Positions 37,215-46,653 of a stretch of 64,000 nt of DNA are shown here, one piece after another. How positions within the stretch are numbered: the stretch's first letter is position 1; the number at the start of each line of letters is the position of its first letter. The notes under the pieces are model-generated. The model was not told the origin of the DNA and ran no database searches. It saw only the letters and a program-made list of their open reading frames with translations. This DNA comes from M3007 sp965249785 (GTDB lineage: Bacteria; Bacteroidota; Bacteroidia; Chitinophagales; Saprospiraceae). The DNA lies in NCBI GenBank assembly GCA_965249785.1, contig CBDFMU010000012.1, positions 1-64,000 on the forward strand. The letters run 5' to 3'. The translations under genes and the position numbers were made by a program.

Positions 37215-37895
37215 TCAGGCTAGCGGAAGGGGACGAAGTGCATCGAAATTGAGAATATCCATATAGTCCCATTCGCGGTAGGCCATCAGGTAGACACCTG
37301 CTTCGGTGGCCCATTCAAGAAACTCGTCTTCAAAACGCAGGCTCGAAAAAACCGGGATGAGTTCCAAAGACGCAAATTCCGGGAACAGCTCCCGAAAGCG
37401 AGGAATCTTCTTTTCAATAAACTCCGCGAGGTGCTGCTTTTGTGGGCTGCTTTTAGTTTCTATTAGGAAGAGATAAGATTTTGAGGCCGCAATTACGTCG
37501 AATTCTCCGCGTATGTCCCGTGCTGTATCTTTCTTTTGCACATTTACTACCCGATAGGTTATCTCTTCTTTAAAAAAAGACTTCATGACTGGGCGAACCG
37601 CCGGAGCAATAATATCTTCCACCAATGTACCCATTTTGTTGGCCAACGCACCCCATTGCTTGTTCATCTCTTTGGTGGCTCGCTGTGATTCATTTTTGAA
37701 ATCGCGCATTTCGTTTTTGAAATCACCCATTTCGTTCTTGAACTCACGCATCTCATCCTTAAAATCACGCATCTCGTTTTTGAACTCGCCCATCTCCCGA
37801 TGGAGCTGATTGAAAGACCGGCTAGTCTGGATAATAAACTCCGCCAGCGCAGCTTCAACAACACTAAACTTTTCGACAATTTCTGTGGTGGACAT
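37215..37895 (-). CDS. Coiled-coil protein with PD-(D/E)XK nuclease-like domain
   Basis: A 226-residue protein. Residues about 28-75 are a heptad series of EMRDFKN/EMGEFKN units coded by 21-bp tandem repeats, forming a coiled coil. Residues about 110-200 include RGEFDVIAASKSYLFLIETK, the D...ExK arrangement of restriction-like nuclease folds, as in DUF3782-type proteins common in Bacteroidota and cyanobacteria. The function is unknown. It interrupts the sugar-nucleotide genes between manC and fcl and probably does not act in glycan synthesis. Confidence 0.75.
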   Translation of the reverse strand: MSTTEIVEKFSVVEAALAEFIIQTSRSFNQLHREMGEFKNEMRDFKDEMREFKNEMGDFKNEMRDFKNESQRATKEMNKQWGALANKMGTLVEDIIAPAVRPVMKSFFKEEITYRVVNVQKKDTARDIRGEFDVIAASKSYLFLIETKSSPQKQHLAEFIEKKIPRFRELFPEFASLELIPVFSSLRFEDEFLEWATEAGVYLMAYREWDYMDILNFDALRPLPLA

Positions 37896-37946
37896 CTAAA
37901 GGAGATTTTCAGGTATAAAAGTAAATATTATAAAGGGAAATTGCAA

Positions 37947-38873
37947 CTATAGCTTTCCTTTTACCTCTGCATACACCTTACTGATTCCTTCCTCCAATCC
38001 AATCTTCGCCTGCCAGCCAAATGAATGCAATTTGCTGACATCCATTAGCTTACGTGGCGTACCGTCGGGTTTAGTCAGGTCGTGCTGGATGTTACCTTCA
38101 TATCCAGCGATGCGTTGGACCAGCTGCGCCAATTCCAGAATGGAAATATCTTCTCCTACACCGATATTGACCAATCCGGGCTCGTTATAGTGTTGCATTA
38201 AGTAATAACAGGCATCCGCCAGATCATCTACATGCAGGAATTCGCGGCGCGGCGTACCCGTACCCCAAATAGTAACGCTGGGTTCCTTTTTTTGCTTTGC
38301 CTCGTGAAAGCGACGAATCATCGCCGGCAGCACGTGGCTGTTCTGGGGATGATAGTTATCATTAGGACCATACAAATTAGTAGGCATCACCGAAACGAAG
38401 TTGCAACCATACTGTGCCCGGTAAGCATCACAAAGTTTGATGCCAGCTATCTTGGCGATAGCATAAGGTTCGTTGGTGGATTCCAGCACTCCCGTAAGTA
38501 AAGATTCTTCTTGCAGCGGCTGGGGAGCGAGTTTTGGATAAATACACGAAGAACCTAGGAACATTAGTTTTTGAACCTTATTGCGATACGCTGCCTCAAT
38601 TATATTGGCTTCGATCATCAAATTATCATACAAAAACTCGGCTCGATAAGTATTATTTGCCAAAATGCCGCCTACTTTGGCCGCCGCCAGAAATACATAG
38701 TCTGGTTGTTCTTTTCGAAAAAACTCATTGACTTCCAACTGGTTGCGCAAATCAAGATCGCGAGAAGCAGCCAGCGCGAAATTTGTGTAGCCCTCGGCCA
38801 GCAGCTTGCGGTGGATAGCCGACCCGACCATGCCGCCATGTCCGGCGATATATATTTTATCGGTTTTTTTCAT
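37947..38873 (-). CDS. fcl: GDP-L-fucose synthase
   Basis: A 308-residue epimerase-reductase converting GDP-4-keto-6-deoxy-mannose to GDP-L-fucose. The Rossmann loop is IYIAGHGGMVGSAIHRKL. The catalytic set includes the SSCIYP Ser and the YAIAKIAGIKLCDAYRAQYG Tyr/Lys pair. VSVMPTNLYGPNDNYHPQNS and the FLHVDDLADAC segment are diagnostic. It is two genes downstream of gmd, separated by a membrane-protein gene. Confidence 0.94.
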   Translation of the reverse strand: MKKTDKIYIAGHGGMVGSAIHRKLLAEGYTNFALAASRDLDLRNQLEVNEFFRKEQPDYVFLAAAKVGGILANNTYRAEFLYDNLMIEANIIEAAYRNKVQKLMFLGSSCIYPKLAPQPLQEESLLTGVLESTNEPYAIAKIAGIKLCDAYRAQYGCNFVSVMPTNLYGPNDNYHPQNSHVLPAMIRRFHEAKQKKEPSVTIWGTGTPRREFLHVDDLADACYYLMQHYNEPGLVNIGVGEDISILELAQLVQRIAGYEGNIQHDLTKPDGTPRKLMDVSKLHSFGWQAKIGLEEGISKVYAEVKGKL

Positions 38874-38896
38874 AGTTCAGCTGTATCGTAAATCTT

Positions 38897-39940
38897 TTAG
38901 ATACTCTCTGTTGCATTCAGATAATGTATAGTATTTATTTTATCCAAAATAAAGACTATAGGGGTAATAAAAAATGGCAAGGCGTGCATGGCAGCACGAC
39001 CTATTCCATAATCAGAACAGGCGTGCAGACCGAAAATAAAAAAAATAATCGGAATAAAACCGGTTGCCCAGTGTCTTAACAAAGAAGTATGCTCAAAAAC
39101 TTTCATTTTTACTGCAGCTATTGTCACCGACGTTAACAACAACAGTGGAAGAATGTTGATATAAAACCCTTTAAATGAAGCCAGATAAGGAATACTGATA
39201 ATCAACCGATCGTAAAATGAAGTAATGTCAGTTTGATATTCATAACCTGGAAATTTCAAGATCATTTTCATCAAAAAGTACAACGAAAGTGCCATAGCAG
39301 ATGTGGCAAGCCCTATGAAAGATTGTTTTCTAACTTCTTTTGACAAGATAGTGATAGAAAAAAATACTAGAAAAATAAGGCTTATTTTTTCGTTTACTAT
39401 AACTGATAAAAGCAGTAAAGGAATGAATACAGCTTTATTATCAATGAAATACAGGAGTAGGGTAGTGTAGAATAAATACAGTGGGTCTATACCAAAATAG
39501 TACATGGAGAGGGAGAATAAAAGACATACTCCCGCTGTGGCTAATGATAGTATAAATGATTTTTTAATTTTGTTCTGTACATATAAGAACGTAGTGAAAT
39601 AAAACAAATGCAAAAAAAGAAAAGAAGTAAAGGCCAGCGATTGCAGTGCTTTTATTTGAAAAAAGTCAGTTCCAGCACCAATTTGAGATAATGGAACAAA
39701 CGGCATATATTTATAGAAAAAATATGCAACCCCAAGATAGAACATACGATATCCGGTGGGGGCGTAAAACTCGAAGGAGGGATCTTTTCCATCCATCGCA
39801 ACCAGAAACGCATAATAGGAATCAAAAGGAAGCGTATGGAATGCCGTCAGTCTATAATTGATGAAAAATACTGGTAGTAGCAGAATAAAAGACACTACAA
39901 ATAATATAGCATTTTTATTGAAAATCTTGGAGACTTTCAT
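38897..39940 (-). CDS. Multi-spanning membrane protein of unknown function
   Basis: A 347-residue AT-rich gene product with about nine hydrophobic segments. The start KIFNKNAILFVVSFILLLPV is followed by a polar loop PFDSYYAFLVAMDGKDPSFE and then repeated membrane helices. The loop between the first two helices, with Asp and Tyr residues, is reminiscent of lipid-linked sugar transferases (GT-C fold), but no diagnostic motif was found. It sits between gmd and fcl with no large gaps, so it belongs to the glycan locus by context. Confidence 0.65.
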   Translation of the reverse strand: MKVSKIFNKNAILFVVSFILLLPVFFINYRLTAFHTLPFDSYYAFLVAMDGKDPSFEFYAPTGYRMFYLGVAYFFYKYMPFVPLSQIGAGTDFFQIKALQSLAFTSFLFLHLFYFTTFLYVQNKIKKSFILSLATAGVCLLFSLSMYYFGIDPLYLFYTTLLLYFIDNKAVFIPLLLLSVIVNEKISLIFLVFFSITILSKEVRKQSFIGLATSAMALSLYFLMKMILKFPGYEYQTDITSFYDRLIISIPYLASFKGFYINILPLLLLTSVTIAAVKMKVFEHTSLLRHWATGFIPIIFFIFGLHACSDYGIGRAAMHALPFFITPIVFILDKINTIHYLNATESI

Positions 39941-39995
39941 AACTCTGCTCTATTGCCAGTATTTCTCAACAATCTTAAAAACCTAGAAATATTGC

Positions 39996-41105
39996 TTACT
40001 CGTATTGATTCCGTATAGTGAATCCGCCTGCTTTCAAGTACTCCTCGCGGCGGAATGTCTGCAAGTCACTCTGCACCATTTCTTGTACCAACTGCGACAA
40101 AGGACAAGTGGGAGCCCAACCGAGTATTGCTTTTGCCTTGGCAGCATTACCGACTAATAAATCTACTTCCGAAGGCCGAAAATAGCGGGGATCTACGGCA
40201 ATTACCTCCTGCCCCACGGTAAAATTAGACTGCTCGGAGCGAGCGATCAGGCCTTTTTCTGCTACGCCAGTCCCTGTAAATTCCAGTTCCACACCGACCT
40301 CCCGAAAGGCTAATTGGCAGAATTCGCGTACGGAAGTAGTAATACCAGTCGCTAATACAAAGTCATCTGCTTCCGTGTGCTGCAAGATACGCCACATACC
40401 TTCACAATAGTCCCTCGCGTGGCCCCAGTCGCGTTGGGCATCCAGGTTGCCGAGATATATTTTATCCTGCAAGCCAAGTGCAATTTTTGCGACTGCGCGA
40501 GTGATCTTGCGCGTGACAAAAGTTTCGCCACGTAGAGGGCTTTCGTGGTTGAATAGAATACCATTGCTGGCAAATATACCGTATGACTCCCGATAGTTCA
40601 CCGTGATCCAATAGCCATACAATTTGGCTACGCCGTAGGGAGAACGCGGATAAAAAGGGGTTTTTTCGGATTGCGGCACCTCTTGTACCAAACCATAAAG
40701 CTCGGAAGTAGAAGCTTGATAAAATTTTGTCTTCTCAGTCAGATTTAATAGGCGAATGGCTTCCAATAGCCGGAGCGTACCGATCCCGTCGGCGTTGGCA
40801 GTGTATTCTGGTGTCTCAAAGCTGACTTGCACGTGGCTTTGTGCCCCCAGGTTATAAATTTCATCGGGCTGCACTTCCTGAACGATACGGATAAGATTGG
40901 TAGAGTCCGTAAGATCACCATAATGCAAAATGAAATTGCGGTGGTTCGTATGCGGATCTTGGTAAAGATTATCAATGCGATCCGTATTGAATAGGGAACT
41001 GCGCCGCTTGATGCCGTGGACGATGTACCCTTTTTTCAAGAGGAATTCTGCTAAGTAAGCACCGTCTTGGCCGGTAATGCCGGTAATAAGAGCTGTTTTT
41101 GACAC
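39996..41105 (-). CDS. gmd: GDP-mannose 4,6-dehydratase
   Basis: A 369-residue SDR enzyme making GDP-4-keto-6-deoxy-D-mannose, the first step to GDP-fucose. NADP loop TGITGQDGAYLAEFLLKKGY and the RRSS motif (residues 35-38) are present. Catalytic TSELYG and YGVAK lie at about 130 and 160, and the ILFNHESPLRGETFVTRKIT segment is characteristic. It starts at GTG. A divergent paralogue lies at 42125-43090 in the same direction. Confidence 0.95.
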   Translation of the reverse strand: MSKTALITGITGQDGAYLAEFLLKKGYIVHGIKRRSSLFNTDRIDNLYQDPHTNHRNFILHYGDLTDSTNLIRIVQEVQPDEIYNLGAQSHVQVSFETPEYTANADGIGTLRLLEAIRLLNLTEKTKFYQASTSELYGLVQEVPQSEKTPFYPRSPYGVAKLYGYWITVNYRESYGIFASNGILFNHESPLRGETFVTRKITRAVAKIALGLQDKIYLGNLDAQRDWGHARDYCEGMWRILQHTEADDFVLATGITTSVREFCQLAFREVGVELEFTGTGVAEKGLIARSEQSNFTVGQEVIAVDPRYFRPSEVDLLVGNAAKAKAILGWAPTCPLSQLVQEMVQSDLQTFRREEYLKAGGFTIRNQYE

Positions 41106-41257
41106 TAATAAGGAATTGTAGATGATGAGTTATGATGCCTTCGACAGTAATTGATATTCTGCATGAATGCTATATCAAATGTCTCGAATGATTTTATGCT
41201 TAATGATTTTTGGTAATTTTTGATTTCAATATTAAAAACCCACTGGATTAAAGCAAT

Positions 41258-42004
41258 CTATCGGAGCATAAACTGCATTACCTTAGACATTGGTTTCAAC
41301 CACAACGTATAAAACGAAGGCTGTAATCCATTGATTTTCCAGGCCTGACGATCCTCCCGGTTGGCTTGTAAGCGGTTCCGTAAGCTGGCATTACTCAAGC
41401 CGCCAGTGCGCATATGCACTAGTACCTGCGGCAAGTAGCAAGCCGATATACGGTTCTGGTATAAAAAACGCAGCATCAGTTCATAGTCAGCAGAAAAACG
41501 CAAATTAGTGTTAAAAACGCCATATTTGTTGTACACTTCGCGTCGCACAAAGAATGTCGGGTGAGGGGGCATCCAACCACGTAAAAACAGATTTTGCTGG
41601 TATGGCCTGGATTTCCAGCGTCGTACCACCTGCTTTAGATTCACCGGCGACACGTATTCTAAGTCACCATACAGAGAGTCGGCACCAGTTTGCTGAAGCA
41701 GTGCCGCTACTTGACTCAATATCTGTGAATGCGCGTAAAAATCATCAGAATTAATAATACCAATTACATCGCCTGTTGCCATCCGAATACCCTTATTCAT
41801 CGCATCATACAGGCCATTGTCTGGCTCAGAAATAACATGATGCACATGAGGATAAGTAGCGACTATTTCCAAAGTATTGTCTCGTGAGCCACCATCCACA
41901 ATAATATGCTCTATATCGGGGTGATCCTGCAGTCGGACGCTCTCCAATGTATCGCGTACCGTAGCACTACTGTTGAAAGTAGTCGTAAGTAGAGTGATCT
42001 TCAT
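41258..42004 (-). CDS. Glycosyltransferase family 2
   Basis: A 248-residue GT-A enzyme. It starts KITLLTTTFNSSATVRDTLE and has the nucleotide-binding HIIVDGGSRDNTLEI, the DNGLYDAMNKGIRMATGDVI segment and the DXD-type NSDDFY. The HPTFFVRREVY strand is typical of WcaA-type transferases that extend O-antigen or colanic-type glycans. Single domain, no membrane segment. It lies between the two gmd genes. Confidence 0.9.
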   Translation of the reverse strand: MKITLLTTTFNSSATVRDTLESVRLQDHPDIEHIIVDGGSRDNTLEIVATYPHVHHVISEPDNGLYDAMNKGIRMATGDVIGIINSDDFYAHSQILSQVAALLQQTGADSLYGDLEYVSPVNLKQVVRRWKSRPYQQNLFLRGWMPPHPTFFVRREVYNKYGVFNTNLRFSADYELMLRFLYQNRISACYLPQVLVHMRTGGLSNASLRNRLQANREDRQAWKINGLQPSFYTLWLKPMSKVMQFMLR

Positions 42005-42124
42005 ATTCGCGATTCATTTAACAATAGAAATAATATTTGGTGCATAGAAATATCCTAAAAATCTGATAAGATTTAAGTGTAAAATAAGACGCTGCAAAGT
42101 GCCGGAAGGGCGTTGATAAAGAGT

Positions 42125-43090
42125 TTATTGGTCAAAATTATTGAGTTCTTCTTTAATCAATAAGTCAAGAATATCTTTGAAATGCAAGTTGTAATCCCAA
42201 TTAAGTACTTTCTGCGCCTTTTCTGGACTTCCATATATTTCTGGAATCTCTGATGGCCTGAAGTAGCTTTTATTTATCTTTATATGGTCTAAACTCACCC
42301 CTAACGTATGAAAAACGTACTCTACTATTTCCCTCAAAGAGATGCTTTTACCCGAACATATTAACAGATTTTTAGGGCTGTCACTTTGTAACATCAAGTA
42401 CATAGCCTCCACGTACTTAGGACTATAGCCAAAATCTCTTTTTATATCAAGATTCCCCAATTCAAGGTGTTCAAGTTGTTTATTTTTAATTTTAATAGCA
42501 CTCAGCACCACTTTTTTAATAAAAAAATTATCATTTCTTAGATATGACTCATGGTTGAATAATATGCCACAGGCCACAAACATGTCATAACTCTCTCTGT
42601 AATTCACACAACACCAGTGTGCCGCCGCTTTCGAAATAGCATAAGGGCTTTTAGGATAAAATTCGGTGTCTTCGGTAATTGGTAAAGTTTTTACATCTCC
42701 AAACATTTCACTGCTACTGGCCTGGTACATTTTTATTCCACGGTTTGTCATTTTTATAGACTCAAGAAGATTCAATACTGAAATTGTATTGAATTGAAAA
42801 GTTCCTATAGGCTGTTTGAAAGATAAAAATACCGAACTTTGAGCGGCTAAATTATATATCTCATCTGGATTATACACTTGAATCAATTTAATGATACTCG
42901 ATATATCCAGAAGGTCACACTCCTCAATAATTATTTTATCTAAAACATTTAAATACTTTAAGCCATTTAAATTGGATATGTGATGGCTTCTGGTCAAACC
43001 AATAACCTTATACCCTTTGGACAATAGAAGTTGGCTTAGATATGCACCATCTTGTCCTGTTACGCCAGTAATAATTGCAGTTCTCGACAT
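42125..43090 (-). CDS. GDP-mannose 4,6-dehydratase-like protein (second copy)
   Basis: A 321-residue SDR protein related to Gmd: AIITGVTGQDGAYLSQLLLS, DEIYNLAAQSSVFLSF, YQASSSEMFGDV, SPYAISKAAAHWCCVNYRES, ILFNHESYLRN and SYFRPSEIPEIYGSPEKAQ. The RRSS motif is replaced by TRSHH, and it is AT-rich, unlike gmd at 39996-41105. It may make the same or a related 6-deoxy-hexose intermediate (for example for GDP-rhamnose). Start placed at ATG 43090, three bases past the upstream stop; the frame is open 11 codons further. Confidence 0.8.
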   Translation of the reverse strand: MSRTAIITGVTGQDGAYLSQLLLSKGYKVIGLTRSHHISNLNGLKYLNVLDKIIIEECDLLDISSIIKLIQVYNPDEIYNLAAQSSVFLSFKQPIGTFQFNTISVLNLLESIKMTNRGIKMYQASSSEMFGDVKTLPITEDTEFYPKSPYAISKAAAHWCCVNYRESYDMFVACGILFNHESYLRNDNFFIKKVVLSAIKIKNKQLEHLELGNLDIKRDFGYSPKYVEAMYLMLQSDSPKNLLICSGKSISLREIVEYVFHTLGVSLDHIKINKSYFRPSEIPEIYGSPEKAQKVLNWDYNLHFKDILDLLIKEELNNFDQ

Positions 43091-43092
43091 TC

Positions 43093-44202
43093 CTACACCA
43101 CCGATTGATATACCTGCATACAATTCTCAATTGTCTTATCCCAGGAAAACTGTCTTGCCCTTAACAAGGATTTATCGACTACTGATTTTCTAAATTCAGG
43201 ATCATTTAGGACTTGTGTAATTTTATTTTCTAAATCTGCACTATCGTTATTTTCAAAATAAATGCCAGCATCACCCGCCACCTCTGGGAAGCTACTTCTA
43301 TTAGTTAATATAACTGGACACCCGCAAGCCATTGCTTCCAGTACAGGAATGCCAAAACCCTCATACTCAGATGGAAAAATAAATACAATGGCATGCTGAT
43401 ATAAATAGGCAAGTTGATTATCTCTAAAATCAACCTGCATAATATTTTCAGACAAACCAAGTTCGGCTATCATTGTCTTTTCTTCATTATCAAACTTGCC
43501 ACCACCGCCGCACACTAAAAATAAGTTTTTGTCATTTTTTACTAAATTCTTTACTGATTCCAGAAACAGGCTAAAATTTTTATAGTACTTTCTGTTGCCT
43601 ATAAACAAAAGGTATTTTTCGGGTAAGCCTCCTATTTTATCATTTACAGCAGATAAATTTATAGAATGAGCAAGGTATACAACATCGATTTTGCTTTTTT
43701 CAATGTGAGGGTAAATTCTTAATATATCTTGTTTAGTATTTTCCGAGATAGCAATTATTTTTGTGGCCTTTTCCATAAGCAACTTTTTATGTTCCACTTT
43801 GACATCCCCTTTAAAATATTTTGGATATAACTCGTGTATCATATCATACACCGTTAAAACGAATGGCTTTTTTAAATACTTCAAAAAATATGGATAGTAG
43901 TAAGTAGGAAGGAAAATATCAAAATTATTTCGCTTTATGGATATTATCGTTAAGAGGACATTAATACCACTAATGCCTTTTTTTAAAATCTTATTATTTG
44001 AAATAATTTTCTCAATAGATGCAGGTATTACCTGAGGTTGCAAGTGATACTCACTAAGATGTAAATTGTCTGAAAAAATCATTGGAGATATTATCTCAGA
44101 GTCCGAGCCACTATTATTTATGAACTTCCATATTTCAGCGTAGTATCGTGAAATACCTCCATACCTCTGGATGAAAATTTGTGGGTCTAATAATATTTTC
44201 AT
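43093..44202 (-). CDS. Glycosyltransferase family 4
   Basis: A 369-residue GT-B enzyme. KILLDPQIFIQRYGGISRYY is the WbpY/WbaZ-like start. KYLLFIGNRKYYKNFSLFLE, FLVCGGGGKFD and IFPSEYEGFGIPVLEAMACG with EX7E glutamates complete the donor domain. It resembles mannosyl- or fucosyl-transferases of O-antigen clusters. AT-rich. The next gene starts just after its stop. Confidence 0.9.
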   Translation of the reverse strand: MKILLDPQIFIQRYGGISRYYAEIWKFINNSGSDSEIISPMIFSDNLHLSEYHLQPQVIPASIEKIISNNKILKKGISGINVLLTIISIKRNNFDIFLPTYYYPYFLKYLKKPFVLTVYDMIHELYPKYFKGDVKVEHKKLLMEKATKIIAISENTKQDILRIYPHIEKSKIDVVYLAHSINLSAVNDKIGGLPEKYLLFIGNRKYYKNFSLFLESVKNLVKNDKNLFLVCGGGGKFDNEEKTMIAELGLSENIMQVDFRDNQLAYLYQHAIVFIFPSEYEGFGIPVLEAMACGCPVILTNRSSFPEVAGDAGIYFENNDSADLENKITQVLNDPEFRKSVVDKSLLRARQFSWDKTIENCMQVYQSVV

Positions 44203-44281
44203 TAGCGAAAACTAATTATTATCGAGCGAATGTGTTCCGCAACAAAAATTTGAAAAAAAAGAGATGTCAAATCGCATAAAA

Positions 44282-45694
44282 TTATCTGATTTTCAATCTG
44301 GTTATCTTTAGCAAGACAACTATTGTTATTGATGCAAATAACGGCATGAAATTAGACTGCGCGAAAAAGCGAAAGGAGGAAATATGAGCGACAAATAAAA
44401 GTGTAATATATATACTGTTTTCAAACGGGTTCTGGTTATCCTCAATCTTATGACTAATAAATCTAATATAATGTGATAGAAAAGCAATAAGTAGTATGCA
44501 CAGGGCTATTCCCATTAATCCCATGCCTATGTAAAATTGCCCAAGAATACCTGTTAATATATTACCATAGCCCGAGTCAGCATCAATACCCCATCGTGCG
44601 TACGTAATTTTTTGGACAACCATGCTGGTTGGTTTCTCAGGCCATAGCACTCTAGGAATGAATTGCGTTAGAAATAGGTATATAGGATTTTCTGAGACGA
44701 ATCCTCCCTTGCGTTCGACATACCTAACCCCATAAAGAAACTCATCAAAAAAATTATTGTCTGCAACAAATAGTGGCAATACTAAATCAAACAGGTGCAT
44801 TTTTTTTTCGTACCCTCCCCTGGCAGGGCCAAAGAATGCAATGAAGTAAAAAATGGATAAAAAGAAGGCCAATATGATTGCTTTATGAATTTTTATTTTG
44901 TTAAAATAAATCATAAACCAAAGTGCAACCAATAAAAAAAACGAATAACTTCGAGTTCCTGTAAGTAACACTGTTACCGCTATAATCACGGAACCATATA
45001 AGACATACCACCAGTTCTTTATTGATCGGTAACCCCCATACATAATGAAAAATATGCCAATGAAAATATTTACATAGCCTAACAGCGCAGTAAAAAATTT
45101 ATCGACTGTACCTAACTTGTTATTTAACAATCCACTTTCAGTGAGCGCAACTCTAACCGCTAAATTTTTTAGGTTCAGTAAGCTCCCGAATAGATCGCCT
45201 GGATATATTGGTATTATGAATAATATTAATAATACTACTATATTTATTTTAAGCTTGGGGAAACTTTTGAATTTAAATAACTTACTGTTTTTTATAGGGC
45301 CGAAATTGATAGTTTTAAATAATAAAATTACAATGTTACAAAGACAGTACGATAAAAAAGTAATAAAAAAAACAAAAAATAAGGAGTGGTCAATAACTAT
45401 ATCGTTGAAGTAAAAAGGAAATAAATAGTATTTTAAAACACTTGGGACAATATACCAATAACTAAAGGGGATGAACGTACAGATAAGAGCAAAATCGTAT
45501 CTCATTATCCTTTGTAAGAAAAGTACAGTTCCTACTGTCCTGACAGCCGATATTGCGCAAGCTGCTTCAACAAACGCGAAATCCTGAGTTAGGCAACCTA
45601 AGCCACACAGAATTGCCTCCAAAAACGGAGTGACTAAAAAATAATATATAAACTGAGTATTCAATTTGCCGTGTTCAAATCCTACACCCCACAA
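44282..45694 (-). CDS. O-antigen polymerase-like membrane protein (Wzy)
   Basis: A 470-residue AT-rich protein with 11 or more hydrophobic segments and a large polar loop near RYVERKGGFVSENPIYLFLT, then QFIPRVLWPEKP, as in Wzy-type O-antigen polymerases (which share topology, not sequence). It should link glycan repeats in the periplasm. The first available start codon is TTG 45694, with no ATG before the first helix; ATT codons lie upstream, so the true start is uncertain. Located next to Wzx and glycosyltransferases, which supports the assignment. Confidence 0.75.
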   Translation of the reverse strand: MWGVGFEHGKLNTQFIYYFLVTPFLEAILCGLGCLTQDFAFVEAACAISAVRTVGTVLFLQRIMRYDFALICTFIPFSYWYIVPSVLKYYLFPFYFNDIVIDHSLFFVFFITFLSYCLCNIVILLFKTINFGPIKNSKLFKFKSFPKLKINIVVLLILFIIPIYPGDLFGSLLNLKNLAVRVALTESGLLNNKLGTVDKFFTALLGYVNIFIGIFFIMYGGYRSIKNWWYVLYGSVIIAVTVLLTGTRSYSFFLLVALWFMIYFNKIKIHKAIILAFFLSIFYFIAFFGPARGGYEKKMHLFDLVLPLFVADNNFFDEFLYGVRYVERKGGFVSENPIYLFLTQFIPRVLWPEKPTSMVVQKITYARWGIDADSGYGNILTGILGQFYIGMGLMGIALCILLIAFLSHYIRFISHKIEDNQNPFENSIYITLLFVAHISSFRFFAQSNFMPLFASITIVVLLKITRLKIR

Positions 45695-45758
45695 GCAAGT
45701 TGATTGCCTGCAAATATGAATTAAATGTTATTTCAAGAATCATAATTTCATGGTCAAA

Positions 45759-46640
45759 TTACAGAATGCTAAATTTGGATAGCAAGCCTCGCACGTTTCT
45801 GCCTACCCATATTACTGCGGAGTATAGCCTGAAATAAGTATAGTTTTTCTGATAAAAAGATGCAAGCGTTTTCTTATATCTACCTTGAAAATGTATTATG
45901 CATACTTCTTTTGCAGATTTATTGTTATTGTGATCTTTATAAACAAAAAATATTTTATTGCTCTGAATTAAAATTTTTTTTCTGCCCAAAAAAGATAGAA
46001 ATTTTCCATCCTTAAAAGTAAGAGATGATATATTGTGATCAAATATTATATCGGACTTTACATTATTTGTATCAATGAATGGAATATTTTCATTCTTGAC
46101 CCAATCATATAGTAGAGTCATATCTGATATACCCGTTCTGCCTAGTCGCTTTTTTCTTTCCTCATAATAATCCTTTATGTAGGAAGTGTTTTTGTTAAGT
46201 TTATAAAAGTTGCAAATGTAGATAACAAATTTTTGTAGTAATTCGTAGGTCCAAAATGAAAAGTGAGGTGATATTTGGCATTCCTCTCCTCGGTCATCAA
46301 AACCAGCGCTACCATAAAAGAAATTATTATCATATACCAAATCATTATATAAAGTTTGGCTCACGAATATGTCACTATCTGCAATGATGAAAGGTGAATT
46401 GTTATGTTTATGCTTTTCAAGTATTGCAAAGTACCGCGCAAAGCAACTCACCTCAAAGTTATAAGGATTGTCACTAAAATGTTGATAATCACTTATAAAG
46501 GCTGCGTACTCTTCGCTATGCTCAATGTCTTTTTCATTCAAGACCAGTGGAATAAATCCTTGATTTTTTAAACTAGCTAATAATAAATCAAGAAAATCCA
46601 GCTTTCGGGTTTCATAAAGATAGACGTATGTAACAGGCAT
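45759..46640 (-). CDS. Putative GT-A-like glycosyltransferase
   Basis: A 293-residue soluble protein, AT-rich. ILEKHKHNNSPFIIADSDIF has a DXD-like motif (DSD) after a hydrophobic strand, the metal-binding site in GT-A glycosyltransferases. A GISDMTLLYDW segment and a C-terminal basic region follow. No firm family. Its position between Wzx and Wzy suggests a sugar transferase of the locus. Confidence 0.6.
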   Translation of the reverse strand: MPVTYVYLYETRKLDFLDLLLASLKNQGFIPLVLNEKDIEHSEEYAAFISDYQHFSDNPYNFEVSCFARYFAILEKHKHNNSPFIIADSDIFVSQTLYNDLVYDNNFFYGSAGFDDRGEECQISPHFSFWTYELLQKFVIYICNFYKLNKNTSYIKDYYEERKKRLGRTGISDMTLLYDWVKNENIPFIDTNNVKSDIIFDHNISSLTFKDGKFLSFLGRKKILIQSNKIFFVYKDHNNNKSAKEVCIIHFQGRYKKTLASFYQKNYTYFRLYSAVIWVGRNVRGLLSKFSIL

Positions 46641-46653
46641 ATAAGGTTTTCTA

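Noticed and set aside
39646..39861. 71-codon plus-strand ORF
   Set aside because: Antisense to the membrane protein gene, no features.
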